Positions 18,498-27,228 are shown, numbered from the stretch's first letter. The stretch: 64,000 nt of DNA from Chryseolinea serpens (GCF_900129725.1 NZ_FQWQ01000002.1:620001-684000); one strand, 5' to 3'. The notes: generated by a model not told the origin, from the sequence alone. Program-made: numbers and translations.

Positions 18498-18503
18498 ACC
18501 TAC

Positions 18504-18587
18504 TGAGTAACCGGGATTGGTTATAAGGTTCTAGACAAACCTTCAAGAACCCATAGGCGGGTGGCCATGGGTTCTTGTCTTTTTTTC
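18504..18587 (+). ncRNA. Putative small RNA (about 84 nt) between two response-regulator genes
   Basis: No rightward gene exists here, yet a -7 box is followed by a short interval with two hairpins. The first has arms AAGGTT/AACCTT and a 7-base loop. The second is an 11-bp perfect terminator stem followed by seven T. The predicted start is about 6-7 bases after the -7 box. Both flanking genes run leftward, so a rightward transcript would be a stand-alone sRNA. This is a prediction from signals only. Confidence 0.4.
18544..18586 (+). terminator. Intrinsic terminator reading rightward
   Basis: Arms CAAGAACCCAT and ATGGGTTCTTG form an 11-bp perfect stem followed by GTC and seven T on the plus strand. 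The minus strand lacks a T-run after the stem, so it suits a rightward transcript better than the leftward receiver gene that ends 4 bp away. Confidence 0.75.
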
Positions 18588-18590
18588 CCA

Positions 18591-19013
18591 TCACATATTC
18601 ATCAGGTCCATCATCAGGTTGAACGCATCCATCGAAGACGCGCTGTGGAGTTTGAAGGGTTTGGTCACAAATCCGGAAACGCCGAGTGCCTGGGCCTCCG
18701 CTTTATCCGCGGGCCGATCCGAAGTCGTCAGGATAAAAACCTTTATATCTTTCCATCGCCCGTCGGCCCTGATCCATCGCAGCAACCCGAAGCCGTCCAT
18801 CTCGGGCGTGGTCAGATCGAGCAAGATAAAATCCGGGATGCCGGGAGAACCGCCGGCCGGCTCGCCATCGAGCAGGCGCATGGCCTCTTCGGCATTTTTC
18901 GCGACCTGGAGCCGGTAGAGGATGTGGCGTTTGTCCAGCGTCCGTTTCACTTCGATCTGCTCCGTCGAATCGTCCTCGATGAGCATGATGTTGATGACGC
19001 GCTTCCTAATCAT
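18591..19013 (-). CDS. Single-domain response regulator (CheY/Rcp1-like)
   Basis: The 140-residue protein is a receiver only: acidic pair Glu13-Asp14-Asp15, phosphoacceptor Asp66 (FILLDLTTPEMDG), Thr/Ser switch (ILTTSD) and conserved Lys (FVTKPFKL). There is no output domain, so it would relay phosphate or act by protein contact, as Rcp1-like receivers do for bacteriophytochrome-type kinases. It has no kinase in the same operon. A second triple TTTAAT site lies about 180-210 bp upstream, which could place it under the OmpR-type regulator next door. Confidence 0.92.
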   Translation of the reverse strand: MIRKRVINIMLIEDDSTEQIEVKRTLDKRHILYRLQVAKNAEEAMRLLDGEPAGGSPGIPDFILLDLTTPEMDGFGLLRWIRADGRWKDIKVFILTTSDRPADKAEAQALGVSGFVTKPFKLHSASSMDAFNLMMDLMNM

Positions 19014-19178
19014 TTTGGCCAGGGATATGAAAAATAATCAGGGCCAGCGCATCGCTGGTGTTTTCAAAAGTGTCTTTTCCTTTTTGGGTTTGAATCATGT
19101 CAAAAAATTTCGTGATGCAGCACGCGCCAGGGCAACGTCTCCTGTGGATGGTAAATTACTTCCATTCAGCATGCCCGC

Positions 19179-19275
19179 AGACCACGGACCTTCATTTTAA
19201 TGTGGATTTAATGTGGCTTTAATCTCGTGGCTACGACATTGACATTCGCTCGAAGGAATGGAAGGCCCGTGGTCT
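19179..19275. repeat. Long imperfect inverted repeat enclosing TTTAAT site 2
   Basis: The left arm AGACCACGGACCTTC (19179-19193) and right arm GAAGGCCCGTGGTCT (19261-19275) pair over 15 bp with one mismatch. The loop between them contains the three TTTAAT hexamers. It may be a cruciform-type control element or a weak terminator for the gene ending just to its right. Confidence 0.5.
19196..19223 (+). promoter_or_regulatory. Triple TTTAAT operator, 11-bp spacing (site 2)
   Basis: Perfect TTTAAT hexamers lie at 19196-19201, 19207-19212 and 19218-19223 with 5-base spacers (GTGGA, GTGGC). The geometry is identical to site 1, 740 bp away. It is upstream of the single-domain receiver gene and downstream of the membrane-anchored hypothetical gene. 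Confidence 0.65.
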
Positions 19276-19281
19276 TGTCTC

Positions 19282-19869
19282 CTAAATATTTTCATGCACC
19301 CACTGCACCTCTCCCCTCGCCGAAATGCGATCGACGGAGTAGAACCGGCTAAAAATTCTTCGTGGGGTGTCGTAGGGCAGGCTTTCGCTGTCATAGGGGC
19401 CGGCCACGCCCAGCATCCAGTTGTTTTCGGCTGCCCAGTGATCGCCGGTCATGCGGTATTTGAAGACATAGTACGTCTGGTCTTCCCGTTCATTCAGATC
19501 TACCGTGGTATAGAGCTCTATTTCGTGCGGCGCCCGGCCCAACTCGGTGGGAAATTCCAGCCAGGTGACTAAAAAGCTTTCGGCTCCTTTTTCGATCGTA
19601 AAAAATTCAAGCGGAAAAAGATCTGACTGGTTGTAGGCTTCCAGCACACGATACACTGCATGACGCAAGGAAGGATCCTGAACCATGAACAAGATCTCCG
19701 TCCGGGTAACGGTCTCCCTGGCAGCCAGCTTCTTGATGAGCGGACCTACCACCGCATATTTCAAGGTGATCAACCGCTGAAGCCTGTGCCGCAGATAGTA
19801 GTAGCCTCCCAACAAGAAGGCCCCTGCCAGGAGGATGATAGAGAACACAACGATCACGATCGTTTTCAT
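19282..19869 (-). CDS. Membrane-anchored hypothetical protein (195 aa)
   Basis: An N-terminal hydrophobic helix (residues about 3-26, IVIVVFSIILLAGAFLLGGY) lacks a clear cleavage site and probably anchors the protein in the inner membrane. The rest is soluble: a helical region (ARETVTRTEILFMVQD, RHAVYRVLEAYNQ) and then a beta-rich part with many aromatics (ESFLVTWLEFPTEL, DQTYYVFKYRMTGDHWAAEN). I do not recognise the family. Its neighbours are all signalling genes on the same strand, but gaps of more than 260 bp on both sides suggest separate transcription. Confidence 0.75.
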   Translation of the reverse strand: MKTIVIVVFSIILLAGAFLLGGYYYLRHRLQRLITLKYAVVGPLIKKLAARETVTRTEILFMVQDPSLRHAVYRVLEAYNQSDLFPLEFFTIEKGAESFLVTWLEFPTELGRAPHEIELYTTVDLNEREDQTYYVFKYRMTGDHWAAENNWMLGVAGPYDSESLPYDTPRRIFSRFYSVDRISARGEVQWVHENI

Positions 19870-20211
19870 AAGAATACGGGATTAAAATCATACGATTTGA
19901 TTGTGGAGAAGGCACAAGATCTGCAGTGCGCTCTGGACGCTCGTTTACCTGTGTATTACTGTGGGAGTTGAAAAGCGAGAATGCTGAAAAAAAGATAAGG
20001 TGTGCAGGACAAGAACATCAAAAAATGATACTATCAACCCCAACGTCTATCGAACAGTAGAGTAAAGATACCGAAACAAAGATCGTCAATCACTATACTT
20101 CAGTATATTTTACCCGTCGTTGAGCGAGCGTAAATGCGATTGCGCGTTTGAACTCGTTGAATGGAGTGGCTTTCTTATCTGCCGCAGTGAAAACAACCCA
20201 TGATGAAGTGA
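19870..20211. other. Intergenic region, 342 bp
   Basis: No gene is visible. A 14-bp inverted repeat (TATACT-TC-AGTATA) lies at 20094-20107. No exact TAnnTTTG element was found on the minus strand for the gene to the left. Confidence 0.6.
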
Positions 20212-21768
20212 TTAATTCGGACTGCCGATGCCCGCGCCGATCGGGAATTGAAGCTTTATCGTCGTTCCCTCATTGACCTTGCTGCTGGCGAAGATGTGCC
20301 CCCCTGCGCTCTCCACCTGGACCTTGGCCAGGTAGAGGCCAAGACCCTTACCGGAAAAGCGGGTGTTGAGCCTGGAAAACGGTTTGAACAACTTGTCGCG
20401 GTGCGCGTCGGAGTCAAATCCGATCCCGTTGTCGGAGATCTCGAGGATACACTCCGTCTCGTTCACCTCCGAACGCAAAAATATGTGCGGGGTCTTCGAC
20501 GCATCTTTGTACTTGATGCTGTTGCTGATGATGTTGTGCAGGATGGAATGGGCAAACGCATCGCTCACGGCAATCTCATGCTGCGGATTTATCTGGTTGG
20601 AAATCACGATTCCCTGAGCATCCAAATCCTGCTTCAGCTGACTCAATACTTCCCCGATAATGTCGGACGCCTTTAACCTCCTGTTATTCCCCGCGCTTTG
20701 GTATTTCACCTGGACCACGGAGACGAGATCGTGAATGACCTCATCCAAGTCCAGGATGGAACTGCCGATGAGCGTCATCACCTTCTCTTTTTCCAAGACG
20801 TCGGTCTCGGGAAATTGAAGGAGCTGGAGCAATCCGAGGATCCTCGCCACCGGGCCGCGTAAATTGTGTGCGGCCATAAACGCGAATTGTTCCAATTGCA
20901 GGTATTGCTTTTCCAATTCCTCGCTGGCTTGCAGAATGTCGGCCGTCTTCTCCTTTACTTTTTTCTCCAGGTCCGTCTTGGCCACCTGCAACAAGTGATT
21001 CTGATTTTCAATGGTCTGCTTCTGTTTTTCCAGCTGACTGTTTTGAACGGAGATGTATTCGTTTTGCGTGGAGATCTCTTCCAATTGGCCGAGGATCTCC
21101 CGGTTCTTACCTTCGAGGTCTGCGATCAGGCCTTTGTTCACCTGCTCCTTCTTCTCTACCGACCGTTTCAAAAAAAGCGAACTGCCGGTGATGATGATAA
21201 AGCCGATCAACACCCGCATCTTCGTCAAGGCATAACCGGTTTCGCTTAACCCCTTTTGATGGTAGCCCACGCCAAAGAAATTGTGCACGAGATCAAAACA
21301 GGTGAGGGCGAGGAATGGCCCGGCAAGGGAGAGCACCATCAGAAAGGTATCCTTCAATCGAAACAATAAAAAAGGCACCACCGAAGAGGCCATGATCGAG
21401 AATTGGATGCCCATGTAGTGCGATGTCTGGAAGTCCATTCCCGACGATTTGTTATAGACCGAGAAGATCAACGCTTGCAAAGGCATGTTCCAACTGAGCA
21501 GCACCCGGCTGGCCGTGGTGTAGCCCAATGCGTTCACAAACACGGGGAGTAAAAATAAGAGCGGTTGTGCGAGAATGGGGAGTGTGATCCGGGACCATCC
21601 CTGATCATAGACATTCGCAACAATGTAGATCAAAGGCAATATACACATCAGCATACTCACCTTGTTTGAGAGTATGATGTCCTCCTCGTCATCTGCGTTG
21701 CTCACATGACGGGTTCCTATCCGCGTGATTCGCTGCAATACTTCAAATTCCATTTTTCGCCCAACCAT
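20212..21768 (-). CDS. Multi-pass membrane sensor histidine kinase with coiled coil
   Basis: The 518-residue protein has about six hydrophobic helices in residues 35-205, then a long coiled coil (about 205-290, ISVQNSQLEKQKQTIENQ). A HisKA domain with AHNLRGPVARILGL (His301) follows, then HATPase_c (HNIISNSIKYKD, DNGIGFD, GKGLGLYLAKVQ). The HNLRGPV form of the H-box is common in Cytophagales kinases with integral-membrane sensors. There is no cognate regulator in the same operon. The lone receivers nearby (at 18.6, 28.8 and 30.5 kb) are candidate partners. ATG1 and ATG6 are both possible starts. Confidence 0.92.
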   Translation of the reverse strand: MVGRKMEFEVLQRITRIGTRHVSNADDEEDIILSNKVSMLMCILPLIYIVANVYDQGWSRITLPILAQPLLFLLPVFVNALGYTTASRVLLSWNMPLQALIFSVYNKSSGMDFQTSHYMGIQFSIMASSVVPFLLFRLKDTFLMVLSLAGPFLALTCFDLVHNFFGVGYHQKGLSETGYALTKMRVLIGFIIITGSSLFLKRSVEKKEQVNKGLIADLEGKNREILGQLEEISTQNEYISVQNSQLEKQKQTIENQNHLLQVAKTDLEKKVKEKTADILQASEELEKQYLQLEQFAFMAAHNLRGPVARILGLLQLLQFPETDVLEKEKVMTLIGSSILDLDEVIHDLVSVVQVKYQSAGNNRRLKASDIIGEVLSQLKQDLDAQGIVISNQINPQHEIAVSDAFAHSILHNIISNSIKYKDASKTPHIFLRSEVNETECILEISDNGIGFDSDAHRDKLFKPFSRLNTRFSGKGLGLYLAKVQVESAGGHIFASSKVNEGTTIKLQFPIGAGIGSPN

Positions 21769-22185
21769 TACGCATCCTTGTCTGATTCAAATCGTTCCTG
21801 GCCATTTAATTTACAACTTATTTATTTGCCGGTAAATAATAGTTTTCTGCATCTACATCTTTCAAGGATTGCCGGAAAACCACCCCCTGCGACCCACGCC
21901 ACACCAATCTTTCTGAAAGGGCACCGCTCCTGCCCGGTATTAAAATTTCGTCCTGAATGCCCCGGAAACCAGTCGTATTTGGACACGGGTAAACCTGCGG
22001 GTAAAAATAATTTAGAAGATCCGACAAGGCCTGAAGTTCGGGCCGATTGACGCATATCACCTGGTGATCCGGCGGGAAGTTTTTAGGCAAACGGCTTCCT
22101 TGACACTTGAAAGTGTCTCCGCAAATCTATACCGGTAAAAGCAAAATAGGACGCGTAGAATCGTCGCGTTGAAATGTTTGTTCGA
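21769..22185. other. Intergenic region, 417 bp, with a promoter-like element
   Basis: I accept no gene here. A 90-codon open frame exists from a TTG at 22090 to 21818 on the minus strand but has no ATG. The region also holds the -7 element and inverted repeat annotated separately. If that promoter drives the kinase gene, its leader is about 350 nt. Confidence 0.5.
22102..22129 (-). promoter_or_regulatory. -7 element with adjacent inverted repeat, reading toward the 6-TM kinase
   Basis: TAGATTTG (22122-22129, minus strand) matches TAnnTTTG exactly. Just downstream, GACACTT-GA-AAGTGTC (22102-22117) is a perfect 7-bp inverted repeat lying over the expected transcription start, where a repressor would act. 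Confidence 0.45.
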
Positions 22186-22386
22186 TCAAAGACCTGCGTT
22201 GCCTTTGCTCATACCGCTGAAGAGGCGCTGAACAAATGCCCGCCACACGCTTAAGGCATCGGGGCGCGAAGCGTTGGGGCGGCTTGTCGCTTCGTGCGCG
22301 ACGGTGTCGGGCATCCAGCGGGGGTCCACCAATCCGTTCATGGTGAACAAGGACGCCTTCCGCTCGATATCATGTTGGGTTGACAT
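22186..22386 (-). CDS. Small hypothetical protein (66 aa)
   Basis: The start is set at MSTQHDIERKASLFTMNG. The upstream in-frame extension (rich in Cys, Ile and Tyr) would overlap the predicted transcription start. The chain has no signal peptide or TM helix and ends with VWRAFVQRLFSGMSKGNAGL, which could be an amphipathic helix. An exact TACATTTG -7 element lies about 46 bases upstream, with an inverted repeat at the expected start of transcription, and this raises confidence that it is expressed. I do not recognise the family. Confidence 0.5.
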   Translation of the reverse strand: MSTQHDIERKASLFTMNGLVDPRWMPDTVAHEATSRPNASRPDALSVWRAFVQRLFSGMSKGNAGL

Positions 22387-22411
22387 AAAAAAGATCACGT
22401 TTTGTGTATAA

Positions 22412-22439
22412 CAACTTATACAAGTTGCCAACAAATGTA
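22412..22439 (-). promoter_or_regulatory. Promoter (-7 TACATTTG) with overlapping inverted repeat for the 66-aa gene
   Basis: TACATTTG at 22432-22439 on the minus strand is an exact -7 match. The inverted repeat CAACTT-ATAC-AAGTTG (22412-22427) covers the expected start site and could be an operator. Confidence 0.5.
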
Positions 22440-22568
22440 TCACAACCCGGGCTATTGGACAGAGGGATGTACGTTAATCCGTCATTCCGTTCATGCAACG
22501 CGTGACGTCACCGGATTTCCACAATCGATTGTGGTCCGCGTTTGCCCTATGGATGATAAATGACCCTA

Positions 22569-22603
22569 ATAAAAAAAAGCAGCAGGAAAAAAATCCTGCT
22601 GCT
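22569..22603 (-). terminator. Intrinsic terminator of the YceI gene
   Basis: On the minus strand a perfect 10-bp stem (AGCAGCAGGA, six-base loop, TCCTGCTGCT) is followed by a run of eight T. It begins 22 bases after the yceI stop. Confidence 0.92.
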
Positions 22604-22625
22604 TCTCTATACGGTAGTGTCGTTG

Positions 22626-23201
22626 TCAGGCTTTCTTATCCAATTCGATCTTGATGTTCAGCTCCACCTCGTCGCTCACCACCATCTCGCCGGTCGGTGT
22701 GGTGTTGGACCAGGTCAGACCGAAGTCCTTGCGGCTGATCGTTCCAGTGAACTTAAATCCGGACTTCATGCCGCGGCCCGTGTTCACGGTGGCGCCGCCG
22801 GTAACCTCAAATTCCACGGGCTTGGTCACGCCGTGCATCGTCAGGTCGCCTTTCAGTTTATATTTTGTGCCGCTTTTTACCAGGTTGCCTTTGAAAGTGA
22901 TGTCTGGATATTTGGCGGCGTCAAAAAAGTCGGGAGATTTTAAATGACCATCGCGGCGTTCGTTTTCCGTGTCGATCGAAGCGGTCTTTGCTGAAAAGGT
23001 TATTTCGGCGCCATCAAAATTTTCATTCCGCGACACCAGGGCTCCGCTGTACTCGTTGAATTTTCCCTCCGTTTCAGCCACGGCCATGTGGGTCACACTG
23101 AAGCCGATCTTGGAGTGGCCGTTGTCGATGGTCCATGTCGTTTGAGCAAACATGAACGTTGTGGAGAGAAGCGAAGCAAAAAGAATAATAGATTTTTTCA
23201 T
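22626..23201 (-). CDS. YceI-family periplasmic lipid-binding protein
   Basis: The 191-residue protein has a signal peptide ending near FAQ and the YceI lipocalin-like fold. The landmarks are WTIDNGHSKIGFSVTHM at the mature N-terminus, GRF-like GKFNEYSG, then IDTENERRDGHLKSPDFFDAAKYPDITF, GDLTMHGVTKPVEFEV and FGLTWSN. YceI proteins bind polyisoprenoid or similar lipids in the periplasm. Length is standard. It is monocistronic, with a strong terminator behind it. Expression may respond to stress or pH as in other bacteria, but nothing in the sequence shows this. Confidence 0.95.
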   Translation of the reverse strand: MKKSIILFASLLSTTFMFAQTTWTIDNGHSKIGFSVTHMAVAETEGKFNEYSGALVSRNENFDGAEITFSAKTASIDTENERRDGHLKSPDFFDAAKYPDITFKGNLVKSGTKYKLKGDLTMHGVTKPVEFEVTGGATVNTGRGMKSGFKFTGTISRKDFGLTWSNTTPTGEMVVSDEVELNIKIELDKKA

Positions 23202-23540
23202 AGATTGATTTTATTAATGTGTAAATGTAACACAAAGAGTTTTGAAAGTTTGAGCGCGCAATGATCGTTAACTTTTCGTTAACAAATTCGATTCCGGGTT
23301 CCCGAAGAATTCCTTTCAAGTCCATTTGCTTTTACGCCCGGTGACCGACATAAATTTTCTGTTGACTTGACAAAACGCGTCGATGCGTTCATCCTCGATG
23401 AGCGCACTGGAAAAATTTCAAAAAAATACCCGATCGTCGATTTTTTCCCGGGATCGATCTAATGTAAACCCTAAACCGGGGCATCCTCCCATATATTGTG
23501 TAAATTCAACACATTGAAACAGACCTTACGCTATACTCCT
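23202..23540. other. Divergent intergenic region between yceI and the GH3 gene, 339 bp
   Basis: It must hold both promoters. I saw no exact TAnnTTTG on either strand; ACTCTTTG on the minus strand and TATATTGT on the plus strand are partial matches. No repeat or small gene was recognised. Confidence 0.55.
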
Positions 23541-25874
23541 ATGAAACGACTTCTTATCCTCCCGGCCCTCTTGTGGGCGATGGTTTCGGTTGGTCAAACC
23601 TGGACCGAAAAAAAGAATGATGGCATTTCCCTCGTCACCAACCCGAAGGGACAAACCCTGGCCTATGCCTTAAGCTCGGGTGTGAAACTGCTGACCGTCG
23701 ACGGGTTAGCGTTCAAGGATCTGAATAAAAACAATGTGCTCGACAAATACGAAGACTGGCGATTGCCTGTCGATGTTCGCGCAAAAGACCTCGCCGCGAA
23801 AATGTCGGTGGAGCAAATCGCGGGGTTGATGCTCTACAGCGGGCACCAATCCATCCCCGCACAGGCCACGGGCTTCCGCGCCGGAACCTATAATGGCAAA
23901 TCCCTCGCCGAAAGCGGAGCACTATCGTCTGACATCACCGACCAGCAAAAAAAATTCCTGACCGACGACAACCTCCGGCACATCCTGATCACGACGGTGG
24001 AAAGCCCCGAGGTTGCCGCGAAGTGGAACAACAACATTCAATCGTATATTGAAGGCATCGGGCTGGGCATCCCGGCCAACACCAGCTCAGACCCTCGTCA
24101 CGGCGCCGTGGCCAACACAGAATACAACCTGGGCAGCGGAGGCAAGATCTCCATGTGGCCGGTGTCGCTGGGCATGGCCGCCACGTTTGATCCGGCGCTC
24201 GTTCAGAAATTCGGATCCATCGCCGCCAAAGAATATCGCGCGCTGGGCATCACCACTGCTTTGTCGCCCCAAATCGATCTGGGCACCGAACCCCGCTGGA
24301 GCCGTATCAATGGAACCTTCGGAGAAGACCCCATCTTAGCGGCCGACATGGCAAAGGCTTACGTGGATGGCTTCCAAACCTCTTCCGGAAAAGCAGAGAT
24401 CAAAGAGGGCTGGGGCTATCAAAGCGTGAACGCCATGGTGAAACATTGGCCCGGTGGCGGACCGGAAGAAGGGGGTCGTGATGGCCATTTTGCCTATGGA
24501 AAATTTGCCGTTTACCCTGGTAAGAATTTTGACACGCACCTGGTCCCCTTTGTGAAAGGCGCCTTTAGCTTATCCGGCAAAACAAAGATGGCCTCCGCCG
24601 TCATGCCCTACTACACCATCTCCTACGACCAGGACAAGACCTACAACGAAAACGTAGGCAACGGCTTTTCAAAATACCTGATCACCGATCTGTTAAGAAA
24701 GAAATACGGCTACGACGGCGTGGTCTGCACCGACTGGCTGATCACCGGCGACGAAGGAAAGACACCCGATGTTTTTGCCGGGAAGTCCTGGGGTGTAGAG
24801 ACACTCACCATCGCCCAGCGTCACTACAAAGTGATCATGGCCGGCGTGGATCAGTTTGGCGGGAACAACGCCGCTGGCCCCATACTCGAAGCGTATCAAA
24901 TGGGTGTGAAAGAACACGGCGAACCGTTTATGCGCAAACGCTTTGAGGAATCGGCCGTGCGACTGCTGAAGAACATATTTAACGTGGGTCTTTTTGAAAA
25001 TCCCTATGTCGATCCACAGGTTTCAAAAAGCGTGGTGGGCAACGCAGAGTACATGACCGCGGGTTATGAAGCGCAACTGAAGTCACTCATCCTGTTAAAG
25101 AACAAAGGACACGTGTTGCCGCTGAAGAAGAACCTCACAGCCTACATTCCCAAACGCACGGTTCCTGCCGGCAGGGATTGGTTTGGAAACGTGACCCCCG
25201 AGAAGATCGAGTACCCGGTGAGTATGGATATCGCAAAAAAATATTTTACCATCACCGACGATCCAACCCAAGCCGACATAGCACTCGTTTTTGTAAAGAG
25301 CCCCGACGGTGGCGTGGGCTACAGCAAGGCCGATCGCGAGAGCGGCGGCACGGGCTATGTGCCGATCAGTCTTCAATACGGTCCTTACACCTCGACGGCC
25401 TCCAGGGAAAAAAGTATTGCTGCGGGCGACCCGGTGGTCGATCCCACCATCACCAATCGTTCGTATAAAGGAAAATCATTCACCGCCTCTAACCTCGCCG
25501 ATCTCAAATCCATCGAGGACACCAAGGCGGCCATGAAAAACAAACCCGTCATCGTGATCGTGGATGGCAACAAGCCCATGATCTTCCAGGAATTCGAACC
25601 CCAGGTCGACGCCATTGTCTTTGGTTTTGGCGTGATGAACCAGGCGGTGCTCGACCTGCTGACCGGCGCTGCCGAACCTTCCGGGCTGCTTCCCGTCCAA
25701 ATGCCACTGAACATGGAGACGGTGGAACAACAACTCGAAGACGTGCCCCACGACATGAAGGTGCACGTGGACAGCGAAGGAAATGCCTATGACTTTGGGT
25801 ATGGTCTCAACTGGAAGGGCGTGATCGACGACAAGCGCACGGCACACTACAAAAAGAAAGCCCTCAAGCCATAA
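23541..25874 (+). CDS. Glycoside hydrolase family 3 (beta-glucosidase-type) enzyme
   Basis: The 777-residue protein starts at MKRLLILPALLWAMVSVGQ, a normal signal peptide. An in-frame ATG 45 bases upstream is unlikely. The N-terminal (alpha/beta)8 domain carries GIPANTSSDPRHG, the MVKHWPGGGPEEGGRDGHF substrate-binding region and the nucleophile motif YDGVVCTDW with Asp398. The C-terminal alpha/beta sandwich (LKSLILLKNKGHVLPLKKN) follows, and the end carries the usual FGYGLNW. GH3 enzymes of this type remove beta-linked glucose or xylose from the non-reducing end of oligosaccharides in the periplasm. It is not next to a susCD pair. It converges with the YcaQ-type gene with one base between the stops. 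Confidence 0.95.
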   Translation: MKRLLILPALLWAMVSVGQTWTEKKNDGISLVTNPKGQTLAYALSSGVKLLTVDGLAFKDLNKNNVLDKYEDWRLPVDVRAKDLAAKMSVEQIAGLMLYSGHQSIPAQATGFRAGTYNGKSLAESGALSSDITDQQKKFLTDDNLRHILITTVESPEVAAKWNNNIQSYIEGIGLGIPANTSSDPRHGAVANTEYNLGSGGKISMWPVSLGMAATFDPALVQKFGSIAAKEYRALGITTALSPQIDLGTEPRWSRINGTFGEDPILAADMAKAYVDGFQTSSGKAEIKEGWGYQSVNAMVKHWPGGGPEEGGRDGHFAYGKFAVYPGKNFDTHLVPFVKGAFSLSGKTKMASAVMPYYTISYDQDKTYNENVGNGFSKYLITDLLRKKYGYDGVVCTDWLITGDEGKTPDVFAGKSWGVETLTIAQRHYKVIMAGVDQFGGNNAAGPILEAYQMGVKEHGEPFMRKRFEESAVRLLKNIFNVGLFENPYVDPQVSKSVVGNAEYMTAGYEAQLKSLILLKNKGHVLPLKKNLTAYIPKRTVPAGRDWFGNVTPEKIEYPVSMDIAKKYFTITDDPTQADIALVFVKSPDGGVGYSKADRESGGTGYVPISLQYGPYTSTASREKSIAAGDPVVDPTITNRSYKGKSFTASNLADLKSIEDTKAAMKNKPVIVIVDGNKPMIFQEFEPQVDAIVFGFGVMNQAVLDLLTGAAEPSGLLPVQMPLNMETVEQQLEDVPHDMKVHVDSEGNAYDFGYGLNWKGVIDDKRTAHYKKKALKP

Positions 25875-25875
25875 C

Positions 25876-27069
25876 TCACGCCACCGCCTTGCGGATGGTT
25901 TTCAAAAGCGACGCGTCATTTGATTTTTTGACGACGATGGTGTCGCATTGATTGAATTTTGCAAACGCCTGCAGGGCATCGCACACCTTGGTGACCATGG
26001 CCTTGGTAAGCTTGAGCGGTTCGAAGTGCAGGTTGTGGATGGTCAATATACGCTGCTTCCGGTCGGCTTTGGAATCCATGCGGGCCACAAACGTGTCGCC
26101 GATCAAAATGGGCAGCGAAAAATAGCCATACTTGCGCTTGGGGGCGGGCACGAAGCATTCCACCTGGTAGTCGAACGCAAAAAAATCGCGGAGACGGTGC
26201 CGGAAAACGTTCAGCACATCGAACGGGGAGAGAATGAAGGCGTCGCCGGATAAATTGATCTTCTTCTTTTTATACTCGGGAAGCATGTAGAGGGGTGAAC
26301 CTTTCAGGCCGGTGATCTCCACCCGGCATAGGTCGCCGGCTTCGACCAGTTTCTCCAATTCCGTTTTTATGGAATGTTTCACAAAGCGGGCGCTCCAGGC
26401 GATCTCTTTGGCATAGGCAATGCCCAACGCTTTCAACACCCGCAGGATGATGTGTCGGGAATATTCTTCGCCGGTGGGCACGGTCATGTCCACGTCGGGC
26501 GGAAGGATGTTTTCGGGCAGGTCGTATACTTTCTGGAAATTCTCTTTGCGGGTGGTCACCAGTCTGCCGTCGAGGTGAAGCCGTTCGAGGGCGAGCTTCG
26601 AAGGGCGCCAGTCCCACCAGCCCGAACTTTTTGTGACGCGGTCGTTCTCAAAGTCCCGCGCCATGAGCGGTCCCTCCCGCGAAATTCTGTCGAGCACCTT
26701 TTTCATCAGGTTGATCTCCGCGGTGGTCAGGGCTTTTCTCCGGGCCGCAAAACTCTCCTTCACGGGCAACGAGAAGCGAAAGTCGTGCATGGGAATGTAG
26801 CCGGTGGCAAACGTCCAGAATTCGAAGATCCTTCCGTCGGCCTGGAGTTGGTCGAGCCATTCCGGTTTGTAGTCCGGCACGCGCGACACGATGCTGTGAT
26901 GATGGGCACGCTCCACGACGTAGTTCGTGTCGATCTGAACAAAACCGAGATGGTCGATGAGTTTATAGACCGCCTCCTTGCCTTTGCCAAACTGCGCGCG
27001 TTTTGAAAGCCCCGTGGCATGAAGAATGATTTTCCGGGCTTGGGATGGGGTGAGGATGACTTTGTCCAT
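25876..27069 (-). CDS. YcaQ/AlkX-type winged-helix DNA glycosylase family protein
   Basis: The protein has 397 residues from the MDKVILTPSQARKI start; an ATG five codons upstream is an alternative. It has the HTH_42 family architecture of tandem winged-helix domains. The hallmark QxD motif is present near the N-terminus (LGFVQIDTN followed by RAHHHSIVSRV), as are DWRPSKLALERLHLDGRL and the C-terminal KADRKQRILTIHNLHFEP. In E. coli YcaQ this Gln-x-Asp pair is needed to unhook interstrand crosslinks and N7-alkyl adducts. The activity here is inferred by homology. No signal peptide is present. It is probably monocistronic. Confidence 0.88.
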   Translation of the reverse strand: MDKVILTPSQARKIILHATGLSKRAQFGKGKEAVYKLIDHLGFVQIDTNYVVERAHHHSIVSRVPDYKPEWLDQLQADGRIFEFWTFATGYIPMHDFRFSLPVKESFAARRKALTTAEINLMKKVLDRISREGPLMARDFENDRVTKSSGWWDWRPSKLALERLHLDGRLVTTRKENFQKVYDLPENILPPDVDMTVPTGEEYSRHIILRVLKALGIAYAKEIAWSARFVKHSIKTELEKLVEAGDLCRVEITGLKGSPLYMLPEYKKKKINLSGDAFILSPFDVLNVFRHRLRDFFAFDYQVECFVPAPKRKYGYFSLPILIGDTFVARMDSKADRKQRILTIHNLHFEPLKLTKAMVTKVCDALQAFAKFNQCDTIVVKKSNDASLLKTIRKAVA

Positions 27070-27228
27070 GCGATGAATTAACAACTTTTTGGATGGGCGC
27101 GACCGGCCGCGACTTTCAACAATTCAAAATTTTAATAACGTGCCGGGTAAAAATTGGATTAGTTTTTTTGCGGAAAATAATAGCGTTCCCTGTCATCAAA
27201 AAAAGGATTTAAAATATCCGGAAGCTCC

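Noticed and set aside
21818-22090. 90-codon leftward frame with protein-like composition upstream of the 6-TM kinase
   Set aside because: It has no ATG or GTG start, only a TTG, and an in-frame stop lies just upstream. The promoter-like signals near 22.1 kb may instead serve the kinase gene.
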